From assembly GCA_002369495.1 (NCBI GenBank), contig DFFD01000103.1, positions 8,566-13,612 on the forward strand: DNA of 5,047 nucleotides, in the 5' to 3' direction. Position numbers and translations under genes: made by a program. Shown here piece by piece: positions 1 to 5,047 of the stretch (positions within the stretch are counted from its first letter, which is position 1; every line of letters begins with the position of its first letter). Under the pieces are notes generated by a model. The model was not told where the DNA came from. It did no database searches and was given only the letters and a program-made list of their open reading frames with translations. Origin of the DNA: Lachnospiraceae bacterium UBA3785 (lineage in GTDB: Bacteria; Bacillota; Clostridia; Lachnospirales; Lachnospiraceae).

Positions 1-959
1 CGGACCCATACGCCTTCCTTCGCGGTCTCCGGGGCATTTTCCCTGCCGCCGCGGCTCTCAAGAGCCCCGAAAAGCGGCGGTGTGTAGGGCATCTCAAGGA
101 CGTCCGGCATGTGGCAGGCCGCGGAGGCGTCCAGAATAAGCGTCGGCACATCCTCCGTGTCCACGATATCGAGGACGGATGTGATCAGGGTCCCGGCGTC
201 AAGCGCGATTGCCTCACCGGGTTCGAGGTAAACTTCCGCCTGCCATTTTTCCTTCACTTCCTTCACAAAATCAATCAGCCGGTCCACATCATAGTCATCC
301 CGCGTGATGTGGTGGCCGCCGCCCATGTTGATCCAGGACGCCTCGCCAAGGTAAGGCGCAAAATGCTCCTCCACGCTCCGGAAGGTTTCGATGAGGGGTT
401 CGACGCCCTGCTCACAGAGCGTATGAAAATGCAGCCCGCTCACCCCCTCTGGCAGCTTCTCCGGCATCTGACTCCTGCGGATCCCGAGCCGCGAGCCCGG
501 CGCGCAGGGATCGTAGATCGCGTGCCCTTCCTGGGTCGAGTGTTCGGGGTTGATGCGGAGCGCGGTTTTTATTTTCCCGGATGCGGCGAAAGGCTCCCAG
601 ATGTGCCGGTGGGCCTCAAGCTGAGCCAGGGAGTTAAAATAGAGGTGGGTTGCGATCCCGCAGAGCTTACGCATCTCATCTTCCTTGTAGGCCGGCTCGA
701 AGACATGGTTCTCCGGATGCGGATTCGCGCCGCACCTGAATTCCTCGTGCGCAAGACGGGCCTCGAAGATGCCGGACGCGGTCGTCCCGGCGAGATATTC
801 CGCGATCAGCGGATAGACGGAAAACATTGAAAATGCCTTCTCCGCGAGCAGCACCTTTGCGCCGGCTTCCTTCTCAACCCGCTTAAGGATCTTAAGGTTC
901 TTTATGAGTGCCCCCTCCTGCACAATGTAGGAGGGGGTCTTAAGTTCACTGTATTTCAT
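1..959 (-). CDS. nspC: Carboxynorspermidine/carboxyspermidine decarboxylase, C-terminus cut by window edge
   Basis: PLP-dependent, fold-type-III (alanine racemase-like) decarboxylase that removes the carboxyl group from carboxyspermidine or carboxynorspermidine, the last step of the aspartate-semialdehyde route. My own translation gives 319 residues starting MKYSELKTPSYIV. Visible motifs: VLLAEKAFSM with the expected PLP lysine K41; HTLCEQ at 179-184; the phosphate-binding NMGGGHHIT at 211-219; EPGEA at 246-250; and ACHMPDVLEMPY at 281-292, whose C282 is the expected active-site cysteine. Family members are near 380 residues, so about 60 C-terminal residues lie off the left edge. The ATG at 959-957 is chosen because the family begins with T-P-x-Y close to the N-terminus and GGTGG (967-971) sits 7 nt upstream. 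Only two bases separate it from the dehydrogenase stop, so translational coupling is likely. Family call is very secure; the exact substrate is not. Confidence 0.95.
   Translation of the reverse strand, partial: MKYSELKTPSYIVQEGALIKNLKILKRVEKEAGAKVLLAEKAFSMFSVYPLIAEYLAGTTASGIFEARLAHEEFRCGANPHPENHVFEPAYKEDEMRKLCGIATHLYFNSLAQLEAHRHIWEPFAASGKIKTALRINPEHSTQEGHAIYDPCAPGSRLGIRRSQMPEKLPEGVSGLHFHTLCEQGVEPLIETFRSVEEHFAPYLGEASWINMGGGHHITRDDYDVDRLIDFVKEVKEKWQAEVYLEPGEAIALDAGTLITSVLDIVDTEDVPTLILDASAACHMPDVLEMPYTPPLFGALESRGGRENAPETAKEGVWV
911..937 (-). other. 9-bp perfect hairpin inside the start of nspC, containing an SD-like sequence
   Basis: CCCCCTCCT (911-919) and AGGAGGGGG (929-937) are perfect inverted complements around a 9-nt loop. 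In the nspC mRNA this is a GC-rich hairpin covering roughly codons 8-17. Its 3' arm reads AGGAGGGGG, a strong Shine-Dalgarno-like sequence, and its 5' arm resembles the anti-SD. No good start codon follows it in frame at a suitable distance. Both arms encode conserved residues (T-P-S-Y and Q-E-G-A), so protein constraint may explain it. A role in pausing or in tuning nspC translation is only an inference. Confidence 0.4.
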
Positions 960-961
960 TT

Positions 962-2224
962 TCAGTCCACCAGGACAGGGTTCTCGTCGACGACCCACGG
1001 CAGGCCGTACTCATTCAGCATCTCCATGTAGGGATCCGGATCGAACTCGTCCGTCGTGAAGACGCCGGGCTTCTTCCAGGTCCCGTTTACGACCAGGGCT
1101 GTACCGATCATCGCCGGGACGCCGGTCGTGTAGCTGATCGCCTGGCTGCCGAGCTCGCGGTAGCAGGCCTGGTGGTCGCAGACATTGTAAATGTAGATCT
1201 TACGCTCCCTGCCGTCCTTCCTGCCCGTGAAAATGCACCCGATGTTGGTCTTGCCCACCGTCCGCGGGCCGAGGCTGGCCGGATCCGGCAGCAGAGCCTT
1301 CAGGAACTGGATCGGGACGATCTCGCGGCCCTCAAACATGATCGGGCTGGTGGAGAGCATGCCGACATTTTCAAGACACTTCATATGGGTCAGATAGCTC
1401 TGCCCGAAGGTCATGAAGAAGCGGATCCGCTTCACGCCGGGGAAATTCCGCCCGAGCGCCTCGATCTCCTCGTGGTGCAGCAGGTACATGTCCTTCTCGC
1501 CGACTTCCGGGAAATTGTAGACGCGCTTGATCTCCATCGGCTTCGTCTCGATCCATTTTCCGTTCTCCATGTAGCTGCCGTTCGCGGACACCTCGCGGAG
1601 GTTGATCTCCGGGTTGAAGTTGGTCGCAAACGGGTAGCCGTGGTCGCCGCCGTTGCAGTCCAGGATGTCGATCGTGTCGATCTCATCAAAATAGTGCTTC
1701 GCGGCGTAGGCGGTGAAGACGCTGGTCACGCCCGGGTCGAAGCCGGTGCCGAGGAGGGCCGTGAGGCCGGCCTCCTTAAACTTCTCCTCGTAGGCCCACT
1801 GCCAGCTGTAGTCGAAGTAGGCGGTGAAGCCCTTCTCTTCAATGCGCTTCTCATAGATCTTCCGCCACTCCGGGTCGTCGGTGTCCTCCGGCTCGTAGTT
1901 GGCGGTATCGATGTAATCCACCTTGCAGGCGAGGCAGGCATCCATGATCGTGAGGTCCTGGTAGGGAAGCGCGACGTTCAGGACCGCGTCCGGCCTGTAG
2001 GACTCAATCAGGCGGATAAGCTCCTCCACGCTGTCCGCGTCGACTTTGGCCGTCGAAAGCTTCACGCTCGTGCCGGCCTTTTCGATCTTCTCCTTCAGGG
2101 CGATGCACTTTTCTTCCGTGCGGCTCGCGATCATAAGCTCCGTGAAGGTTTCGCTGTTCTGGCAGCATTTCTGGATGGCGACCTGCGCGACGCCGCCGCA
2201 GCCGATGACAAGTAATCTGCTCAT
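962..2224 (-). CDS. Carboxyspermidine/carboxynorspermidine dehydrogenase (saccharopine dehydrogenase family, CASDH/CANSDH)
   Basis: NAD(P)H-dependent reductive condensation of aspartate beta-semialdehyde with a primary amine (putrescine or diaminopropane in known family members; agmatine in the related carboxyaminopropylagmatine route), giving a carboxy-polyamine for NspC. The 420 residues match the usual full length. A Rossmann fold begins at once with VIGCGGVAQ (6-14), and S34-R35 after the second strand suggests NADPH preference. Further conserved stretches are NVALPYQD (83-90), DTANYE (106-111), GTGFDPGVTSVF (159-170), MTFGQSYLTH (271-280), LGPRTVGKTNIGC (318-330) and TGVPAMIGTALVVNG (367-381). 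These fit the carboxyspermidine branch better than lysine-pathway saccharopine reductases, and the adjoining nspC settles the pathway. The start has GAGGTG (2229-2234) 4 nt upstream of the ATG. A 170-nt gap with a palindromic repeat separates it from speE, and I see no clear promoter of its own there. Function secure; amine substrate unresolved. Confidence 0.94.
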   Translation of the reverse strand: MSRLLVIGCGGVAQVAIQKCCQNSETFTELMIASRTEEKCIALKEKIEKAGTSVKLSTAKVDADSVEELIRLIESYRPDAVLNVALPYQDLTIMDACLACKVDYIDTANYEPEDTDDPEWRKIYEKRIEEKGFTAYFDYSWQWAYEEKFKEAGLTALLGTGFDPGVTSVFTAYAAKHYFDEIDTIDILDCNGGDHGYPFATNFNPEINLREVSANGSYMENGKWIETKPMEIKRVYNFPEVGEKDMYLLHHEEIEALGRNFPGVKRIRFFMTFGQSYLTHMKCLENVGMLSTSPIMFEGREIVPIQFLKALLPDPASLGPRTVGKTNIGCIFTGRKDGRERKIYIYNVCDHQACYRELGSQAISYTTGVPAMIGTALVVNGTWKKPGVFTTDEFDPDPYMEMLNEYGLPWVVDENPVLVD

Positions 2225-2264
2225 TTTTCACCTCATCCTTTCTATTGTTATCCTGCAGGTTCCC

Positions 2265-2386
2265 GGGGACTTTGGGGGACGGTTCCTGTGGGACGGTTCC
2301 TGGGGGACGGTTTCTGGGAAATCGATTCTCATAGAGAATCGATCTCAGGGAACCGTCCCTGGGAACCGTCCCTGAAGGATGTCCCC
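2265..2386. repeat. Palindromic REP/MITE-like element built of 14-bp GGGACGGTTCCTG units
   Basis: The ends are GGGGAC (2265-2270) and GTCCCC (2381-2386). The left half has three direct copies of GGGACGGTTCCTG at 2276-2288, 2290-2302 and 2304-2316 (the last with one mismatch), repeating every 14 bp. The right half has two inverted copies, CAGGGAACCGTCCC at 2346-2359 and CTGGGAACCGTCCC at 2359-2372. The apex is a perfect 10-bp stem, ATCGATTCTC (2321-2330) with GAGAATCGAT (2334-2343), around the loop ATA. The arms therefore pair imperfectly, the left carrying one extra unit. It contains no plausible gene and no following T-run, so it is not a standard terminator. It is co-transcribed between speE and the dehydrogenase gene and could stabilise or partly terminate the message. 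It looks like a dispersed, non-autonomous palindromic repeat; copy number cannot be judged here. Confidence 0.85.
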
Positions 2387-2394
2387 GCTTCCCG

Positions 2395-3261
2395 TCATTC
2401 CTCTTCTTTCAGTATCTCTTCCACATACTTCGGCAGCATAAACGCCCCCCGATGTAAGTGCGTCGTATAGTACCAGGTCTTGATCCCGCGCCTCTCCCAC
2501 CGCTCCGGATCGAAATCCTTCAGCGGGTGGTACTTCTTCGAGGCGAACCCGAACAGCCAGTAGCCCGCCGGGCAGGTCGGAATGTGCGCCTGGTAGACCC
2601 TCGAGATCGGGAAGGACTTGAAAGCCTTCCGGTGCATCGCCCGGCAGTTCTCCTCGTCCTCGTCGAAGAACGGGCTGCCGTGCTGGTAGACCATGATCCC
2701 GTCGTCGTGCAGGGCCTTGTAGCAGTTCCCGTAGAACTCCTTCGTGAAGAGCCCGGCCTCATGCCCCAGCGGGTCCGTCGCGTCGTTGATGATCAGGTCG
2801 TATTTGTCCTTGCAGCGCCGGAGGAAACGAAGCCCGTCCTCGTAATAGATCCGGACCCTCACGTCCTCGAGACCGATCGCGTTGTCCGGGAAATATTTCC
2901 GGCACACGTCCACGAACATCTTGTCCGGCTCGGCGATATCGATCACCTCGATCTCCTTGTAATGGGAGAGCTCGCGCGCGACGCCGCCGTCGCCGCCGCC
3001 GATGACCAGAACCCGCTTCACATTCGGGTGGACCGCCATCGGGACATGCACGACCATCTCGTCGTAGGTGAACTCCTCCTGCTCGGAGAAGATGACATTT
3101 CCGTTCGACGTCAGGAACTTCCCGAACTCGGGCGAATCAAACACATCGATGCGGCGGAACTCGCTCGTCCCGCTGTAGAGGTGCTGGTTGACCCGGATCG
3201 CCATTTTGACGTTCGAGGTGTGCATTTCCTCGAACCAGTACTCCATCCTTTTTTCCGCCAT
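2395..3261 (-). CDS. speE: Spermidine synthase family aminopropyltransferase, divergent substrate pocket
   Basis: SpeE-type enzyme expected to move an aminopropyl group from decarboxylated AdoMet to putrescine (or agmatine). It has 288 residues from the chosen start, the usual bacterial length. The N-terminal beta domain holds YWFEEMHTSNV (8-18) and EEFTYDEM (62-69). The Rossmann domain holds IGGGDGG (87-93), the nucleoside-binding acids E111 and D113, EDG (141-143), and the catalytic NDATDP motif with D160 and D163. The C-terminal block is IPTCPAGYWLFGFASK (227-242). Departures from the classical consensus: YDEM for Y[HQ]EM, SNG for LDG, G-H for G-P after the catalytic motif, and IPTCPAG for IPTYPSG, which loses a substrate-side tyrosine. 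The ATG at 3261 is preferred because GAAAGGGG lies 7 nt upstream and family members begin just before the YWF motif; a GTG at 3303 would overlap the speA stop. Family certain; real substrates uncertain. Confidence 0.92.
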   Translation of the reverse strand: MAEKRMEYWFEEMHTSNVKMAIRVNQHLYSGTSEFRRIDVFDSPEFGKFLTSNGNVIFSEQEEFTYDEMVVHVPMAVHPNVKRVLVIGGGDGGVARELSHYKEIEVIDIAEPDKMFVDVCRKYFPDNAIGLEDVRVRIYYEDGLRFLRRCKDKYDLIINDATDPLGHEAGLFTKEFYGNCYKALHDDGIMVYQHGSPFFDEDEENCRAMHRKAFKSFPISRVYQAHIPTCPAGYWLFGFASKKYHPLKDFDPERWERRGIKTWYYTTHLHRGAFMLPKYVEEILKEEE

Positions 3262-3268
3262 CTGTGCG

Positions 3269-3276
3269 CCCCTTTC
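3269..3276 (-). promoter_or_regulatory. Ribosome binding site that decides the speE start
   Basis: The minus strand reads GAAAGGGG here, 7 nt before the ATG at 3261. The alternative GTG start at 3303, which overlaps the speA stop as GTGA, has no recognisable Shine-Dalgarno upstream. This favours the 288-residue protein over a 302-residue form. Confidence 0.7.
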
Positions 3277-3299
3277 TTCTGTCTGTGAAAATGAAAACC

Positions 3300-4754
3300 T
3301 CACACCAGCACGCAGAGCTCTGATATATCCTCGCTCTCAGGCCCCTGCATCGAGCAGCCTTTCTCCTTCGCGGTCCGGATATAATCGAGGATATCCCGCG
3401 TGATCATCTCGCCCGGCGCGAGGATCGGGATCCCCGGCGGGTAGCACATGACCGACTCCGCGCAGATCCGGCCGACCGTCTGCTCGATCGGCAGCTTCAC
3501 TTTTGCCGCGTAAAATGCCTCCTGCGGCGTCGCCTTCACGATCGGCGTGACGTACTCCGCGCTGAAGAAGCTCGCTTCCGGCTTCGCGTAGAGCCGTGCG
3601 ATATCGTCCAGCGCCCCGGCCAGCCGTTCAATATCCTGCAGGCGGTCACCGATGGAGATGTAGGCCAGCACGTTGGAGAGGTCCCCGAACTCCATCTGGA
3701 TGTCGTACTCCTCCCTTAAGAGATCGTAGACTTCGATGCCGGTGAGGCCGATCCCGCGCGTGTTGACGACCAGCTTGGTCCGGTCGAAATCAAACACGCT
3801 GCCGCCGTTGATGAGCTCCGTCCCGAACGCGTAGTACCCGTCGATCTCATTGATCTCCGACCGCGCGTAATCCGCCATCTCGGTGACCTTCCCGAAGCTC
3901 TCCTCCCCGTTCAGCGCGAGGTTCCTGCGGCTGATGTCAAGGCTTCCGAGCAGCAGGTAGGACGCGCTCGTGGTCTGGGTCAGGTTGATGATGTTGCTGA
4001 CATAGCCCTCGTTGATCTTGTCGCCCAGAAGCAGCAGCGAGCTCTGCGTCAGCGAGCCGCCCGACTTGTGCATGCTCACCGCGCACATGTCCGCGCCGGC
4101 CGCCATGCCGTTCTTCGGGAGGTTCTTTCCGAAATAGAGGTGCGTCCCGTGCGCCTCGTCGACCAGGGCCAGCATCCCGTGCGAGTGGGCCAGCTTCACG
4201 ATGGACTCGAGGTCCGAGCAGATCCCGTAGTAGGAGGGGTTGTTGATCAGGATCGCCTTGGCGTCCGGATTTTCCTCAACCGCCCGTCTCACATCCTCGA
4301 GCTCCATCCCGAGCGGAATTCCCAGCTTGGTGTCCACCTTCGGGTCGATGTAGACCGGGATCGCCCCGCAGAGGACCAGCGCGTTGATTGCGCTCTTGTG
4401 GACATTTCTCGGCATGATGATCTTGTCGCCGTGCTTGCATGCCGTGAAGACCATGCTCTGCACCGCGCTCGTCGTGCCGCCGACCATAAAAAATGCGTGC
4501 GCCGCCCCGAACGCGTCCGCCGCAAGCTCTTCCGCCTCACGGATGACGGATACCGGGTGGCAGAGGTTGTCGAGCGGTTTCATCGAGTTGACGTCCACCT
4601 CGACGCACTGCTGGCCGAGGAAATCCACCAGCTGCGGGTTTCCTCTGCCTCTTTTATGGCCCGGCACGTCAAAAGGGACGACTCTGAGCCTCCTGAAATG
4701 TTCCATCGCCGTGTAGAGCGGCGCTCTTTTCTGTTTGTTTTTGTTCACGGGCAT
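3300..4754 (-). CDS. speA: Arginine decarboxylase, short fold-type-I PLP form (Orn/Lys/Arg decarboxylase family)
   Basis: Cytosolic PLP enzyme expected to convert arginine to agmatine and CO2, the entry step of the operon. The 484 residues match the compact Bacillus SpeA-type proteins, which lack the long N-terminal domain of the inducible enterobacterial enzymes. In order: VVPFDVPGHKRGRG (25-38), GGTTSAVQS (92-100) for PLP phosphate binding, VHKS with H119 expected to stack on the cofactor, DEAHG (199-203) with D199 for the pyridine nitrogen, SMHKSGG (227-233) with Schiff-base lysine K230, and the C-terminal YPPGIPILAPGE (438-449). The start has AGGAG (4758-4762), but only 3 nt before the ATG, which is rather tight. 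It is the first gene after a promoter and structured leader, and speE follows 38 nt after its stop. Family members can prefer lysine or ornithine; arginine is inferred from length, sequence and the spermidine genes behind it. Confidence 0.93.
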   Translation of the reverse strand: MPVNKNKQKRAPLYTAMEHFRRLRVVPFDVPGHKRGRGNPQLVDFLGQQCVEVDVNSMKPLDNLCHPVSVIREAEELAADAFGAAHAFFMVGGTTSAVQSMVFTACKHGDKIIMPRNVHKSAINALVLCGAIPVYIDPKVDTKLGIPLGMELEDVRRAVEENPDAKAILINNPSYYGICSDLESIVKLAHSHGMLALVDEAHGTHLYFGKNLPKNGMAAGADMCAVSMHKSGGSLTQSSLLLLGDKINEGYVSNIINLTQTTSASYLLLGSLDISRRNLALNGEESFGKVTEMADYARSEINEIDGYYAFGTELINGGSVFDFDRTKLVVNTRGIGLTGIEVYDLLREEYDIQMEFGDLSNVLAYISIGDRLQDIERLAGALDDIARLYAKPEASFFSAEYVTPIVKATPQEAFYAAKVKLPIEQTVGRICAESVMCYPPGIPILAPGEMITRDILDYIRTAKEKGCSMQGPESEDISELCVLV

Positions 4755-4763
4755 TATCTCCTG

Positions 4764-4819
4764 TTCCTGCCTGCCCTTTCCCCCGCCGCAGGAAGATGTT
4801 GAGTTACCCGGGCAGGCAG
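4764..4819 (-). promoter_or_regulatory. Mutually exclusive hairpins just upstream of the speA ribosome binding site
   Basis: Two stems compete for one segment of the speA leader. Stem A pairs CTGCCTGCCC (minus strand, 4819-4810) with GGGCAGGCAG (4776-4767), a perfect 10-bp match around 33 nt. Stem B pairs TTCCTGC (4794-4788) with GCAGGAA (4770-4764), 7 bp around 17 nt. Both use positions 4767-4770, so only one can form fully. The 3' arms end 1-4 nt before the AGGAG at 4758-4762, so folding could affect ribosome access. This is seen in the sequence; a regulatory switch is inferred. I recognise no known riboswitch class. Confidence 0.45.
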
Positions 4820-4837
4820 AAGTTCTTATTTTTCTAC

Positions 4838-4884
4838 AGAAAGAAAGCGGGAGCCGCCAATCAGCCGGACTTCCGCCTCTTTCT
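4838..4884 (-). promoter_or_regulatory. Upstream leader stem followed by a pyrimidine-rich tract
   Basis: In the leader RNA AGAAAGA (4884-4878) can pair with UCUUUCU (4844-4838), and GCGG (4876-4873) with CCGC (4850-4847), separated by a small internal loop. A competing 5-bp hairpin, TCGGA with TCCGA (4901-4897 and 4888-4884), shares base 4884. The 3' side is U/C-rich, loosely like a weak terminator, but the stem is broken by the loop and the U-run is interrupted by C. I treat it as a possible part of leader control only. Confidence 0.3.
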
Positions 4885-4917
4885 CGGACACAATGATCCG
4901 ATTATCAGCCTATACGG

Positions 4918-4946
4918 ACGATACCATATATCTCATCTGTTTGCAA
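4918..4946 (-). promoter_or_regulatory. SigA-type promoter for the speA operon with extended -10
   Basis: The minus strand has TTGCAA as -35 (4946-4941), exactly 17 nt of spacer, and TATCGT as -10 (4923-4918), with TG in the extended -10 position just before it. Each hexamer matches the consensus at four of six bases. Transcription would start near 4911, leaving about 155 nt of leader before the speA ATG. It lies just after the stop of the upstream fragment, where an operon promoter is expected. Confidence 0.65.
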
Positions 4947-4953
4947 GACAGAT
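4935..4953. promoter_or_regulatory. Dyad overlapping the -35 box, possible operator
   Basis: ATCTGT (4935-4940) and ACAGAT (4948-4953) are perfect inverted repeats of 6 bp around 7 bp that contain the TTGCAA -35 hexamer, itself palindromic. A factor bound here would block RNA polymerase. On the plus strand the dyad is followed by CTTTATTTT, so a weak terminator for plus-strand transcription is the alternative reading. Which regulator might bind is unknown. Confidence 0.35.
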
Positions 4954-4955
4954 CT

Positions 4956-5047
4956 TTATTTTACTTCTTCTCCTCCGCGTTCATCGCTGCACCTCGGCAT
5001 CAGTACACCAAGTTCTCCGTGGGTAAAAGGCTCATAGACGAGCGGCG
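4956..5047 (-). CDS. Possible C-terminal end of an unidentified upstream gene
   Basis: A frame open from the right edge encodes PLVYEPFTHGELGVLMPRCS and then DERGGEEVK before TAA at 4958-4956, 29 residues in all. The charged, Glu-rich tail fits a soluble protein's end, and the stop lies just before the speA promoter, a natural place for a gene boundary. A second frame is also open from the edge, ending in TGA after about 15 codons, so the choice is not forced. I do not recognise the protein and assign no function. Confidence 0.4.
   Translation of the reverse strand, partial: PLVYEPFTHGELGVLMPRCSDERGGEEVK

Noticed and set aside
111..830. 239-codon plus-strand open frame opposite nspC
   Set aside because: The minus strand carries all NspC motifs without interruption. 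The plus-strand product resembles no family and is a shadow.
1172..2215. 347-codon plus-strand open frame opposite the dehydrogenase gene
   Set aside because: Its product is a low-complexity mix rich in Val, Leu, Arg, Ala and Asp, with no recognisable family; the opposite strand encodes a full-length conserved enzyme. Such frames arise from GC-rich third codon positions.
2265..2386. Palindromic element read as an intrinsic terminator or a CRISPR array
   Set aside because: No T-run follows on either strand, so it is not a standard terminator. The repeats are 14 bp apart with essentially no spacers and inverted halves, so it is not CRISPR.
2458..3288. 276-codon plus-strand open frame opposite speE
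   Set aside because: Repetitive Val/Arg/Asp/Leu-rich translation typical of the antisense of GC-rich genes; it lies almost entirely within the conserved speE gene.
4068..4802. 244-codon plus-strand open frame opposite speA
   Set aside because: Antisense shadow with an Arg/Val/His-rich product, no family likeness and no supported start site.
4860..4910. Direct repeat GGCTGAT at 4860-4866 and 4904-4910 in the speA leader
   Set aside because: Only 7 bp, two copies, no symmetry; easily expected by chance.
4796..5026. 76-codon plus-strand open frame across the speA promoter and leader
   Set aside because: It runs through the promoter, the leader stems and the upstream gene end, has no clear ribosome binding site, and its Phe/Leu/His-rich product resembles nothing I know.

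Overview
The window reads as one minus-strand polyamine-biosynthesis operon from a fairly GC-rich bacterium, most likely a gut- or rumen-type clostridium (Lachnospiraceae or a relative). That placement is an inference. It rests on the gene order (speA, speE, a saccharopine-dehydrogenase-like carboxyspermidine dehydrogenase, nspC), the AGGAG-type ribosome binding sites, the SigA-like promoter and a GGGACGGTTCC palindromic repeat. No marker gene in the window fixes the taxon.

Layout in the direction of transcription (right to left). At 4956-5047 an upstream reading frame may end; only about 29 codons are visible and I do not recognise them. A SigA-type promoter lies at 4918-4946 with a dyad over its -35 box. 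It is followed by a leader of roughly 155 nt (about 4755-4911) that can form several hairpins, two of them mutually exclusive, directly before the speA ribosome binding site. speA (4754-3300) encodes a short-form, fold-type-I PLP arginine decarboxylase. After 38 nt comes speE (3261-2395), a spermidine-synthase-family aminopropyltransferase. The 170-nt gap at 2225-2394 holds a 122-bp palindromic repeat. The carboxyspermidine dehydrogenase gene follows (2224-962). Two bases later nspC, the PLP decarboxylase that completes that route, starts at 959 and runs off the left edge with about 319 codons visible.

How the genes work together. SpeA converts arginine to agmatine. The dehydrogenase would condense a primary amine (putrescine, or perhaps agmatine itself) with aspartate beta-semialdehyde to a carboxy-polyamine, and NspC would decarboxylate it. 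That makes spermidine or aminopropylagmatine without decarboxylated S-adenosylmethionine. SpeE represents the other, AdoMet-dependent route to the same product, yet no AdoMet decarboxylase is visible and its substrate pocket departs from the classical consensus at several positions. No enzyme for agmatine to putrescine is visible either; it could lie beyond the left edge.

The long plus-strand open frames opposite these genes look like GC-driven shadows and are not annotated. The main points of interest are the doubled spermidine logic with a divergent SpeE, the structured speA leader, and the palindromic repeat inside the operon.
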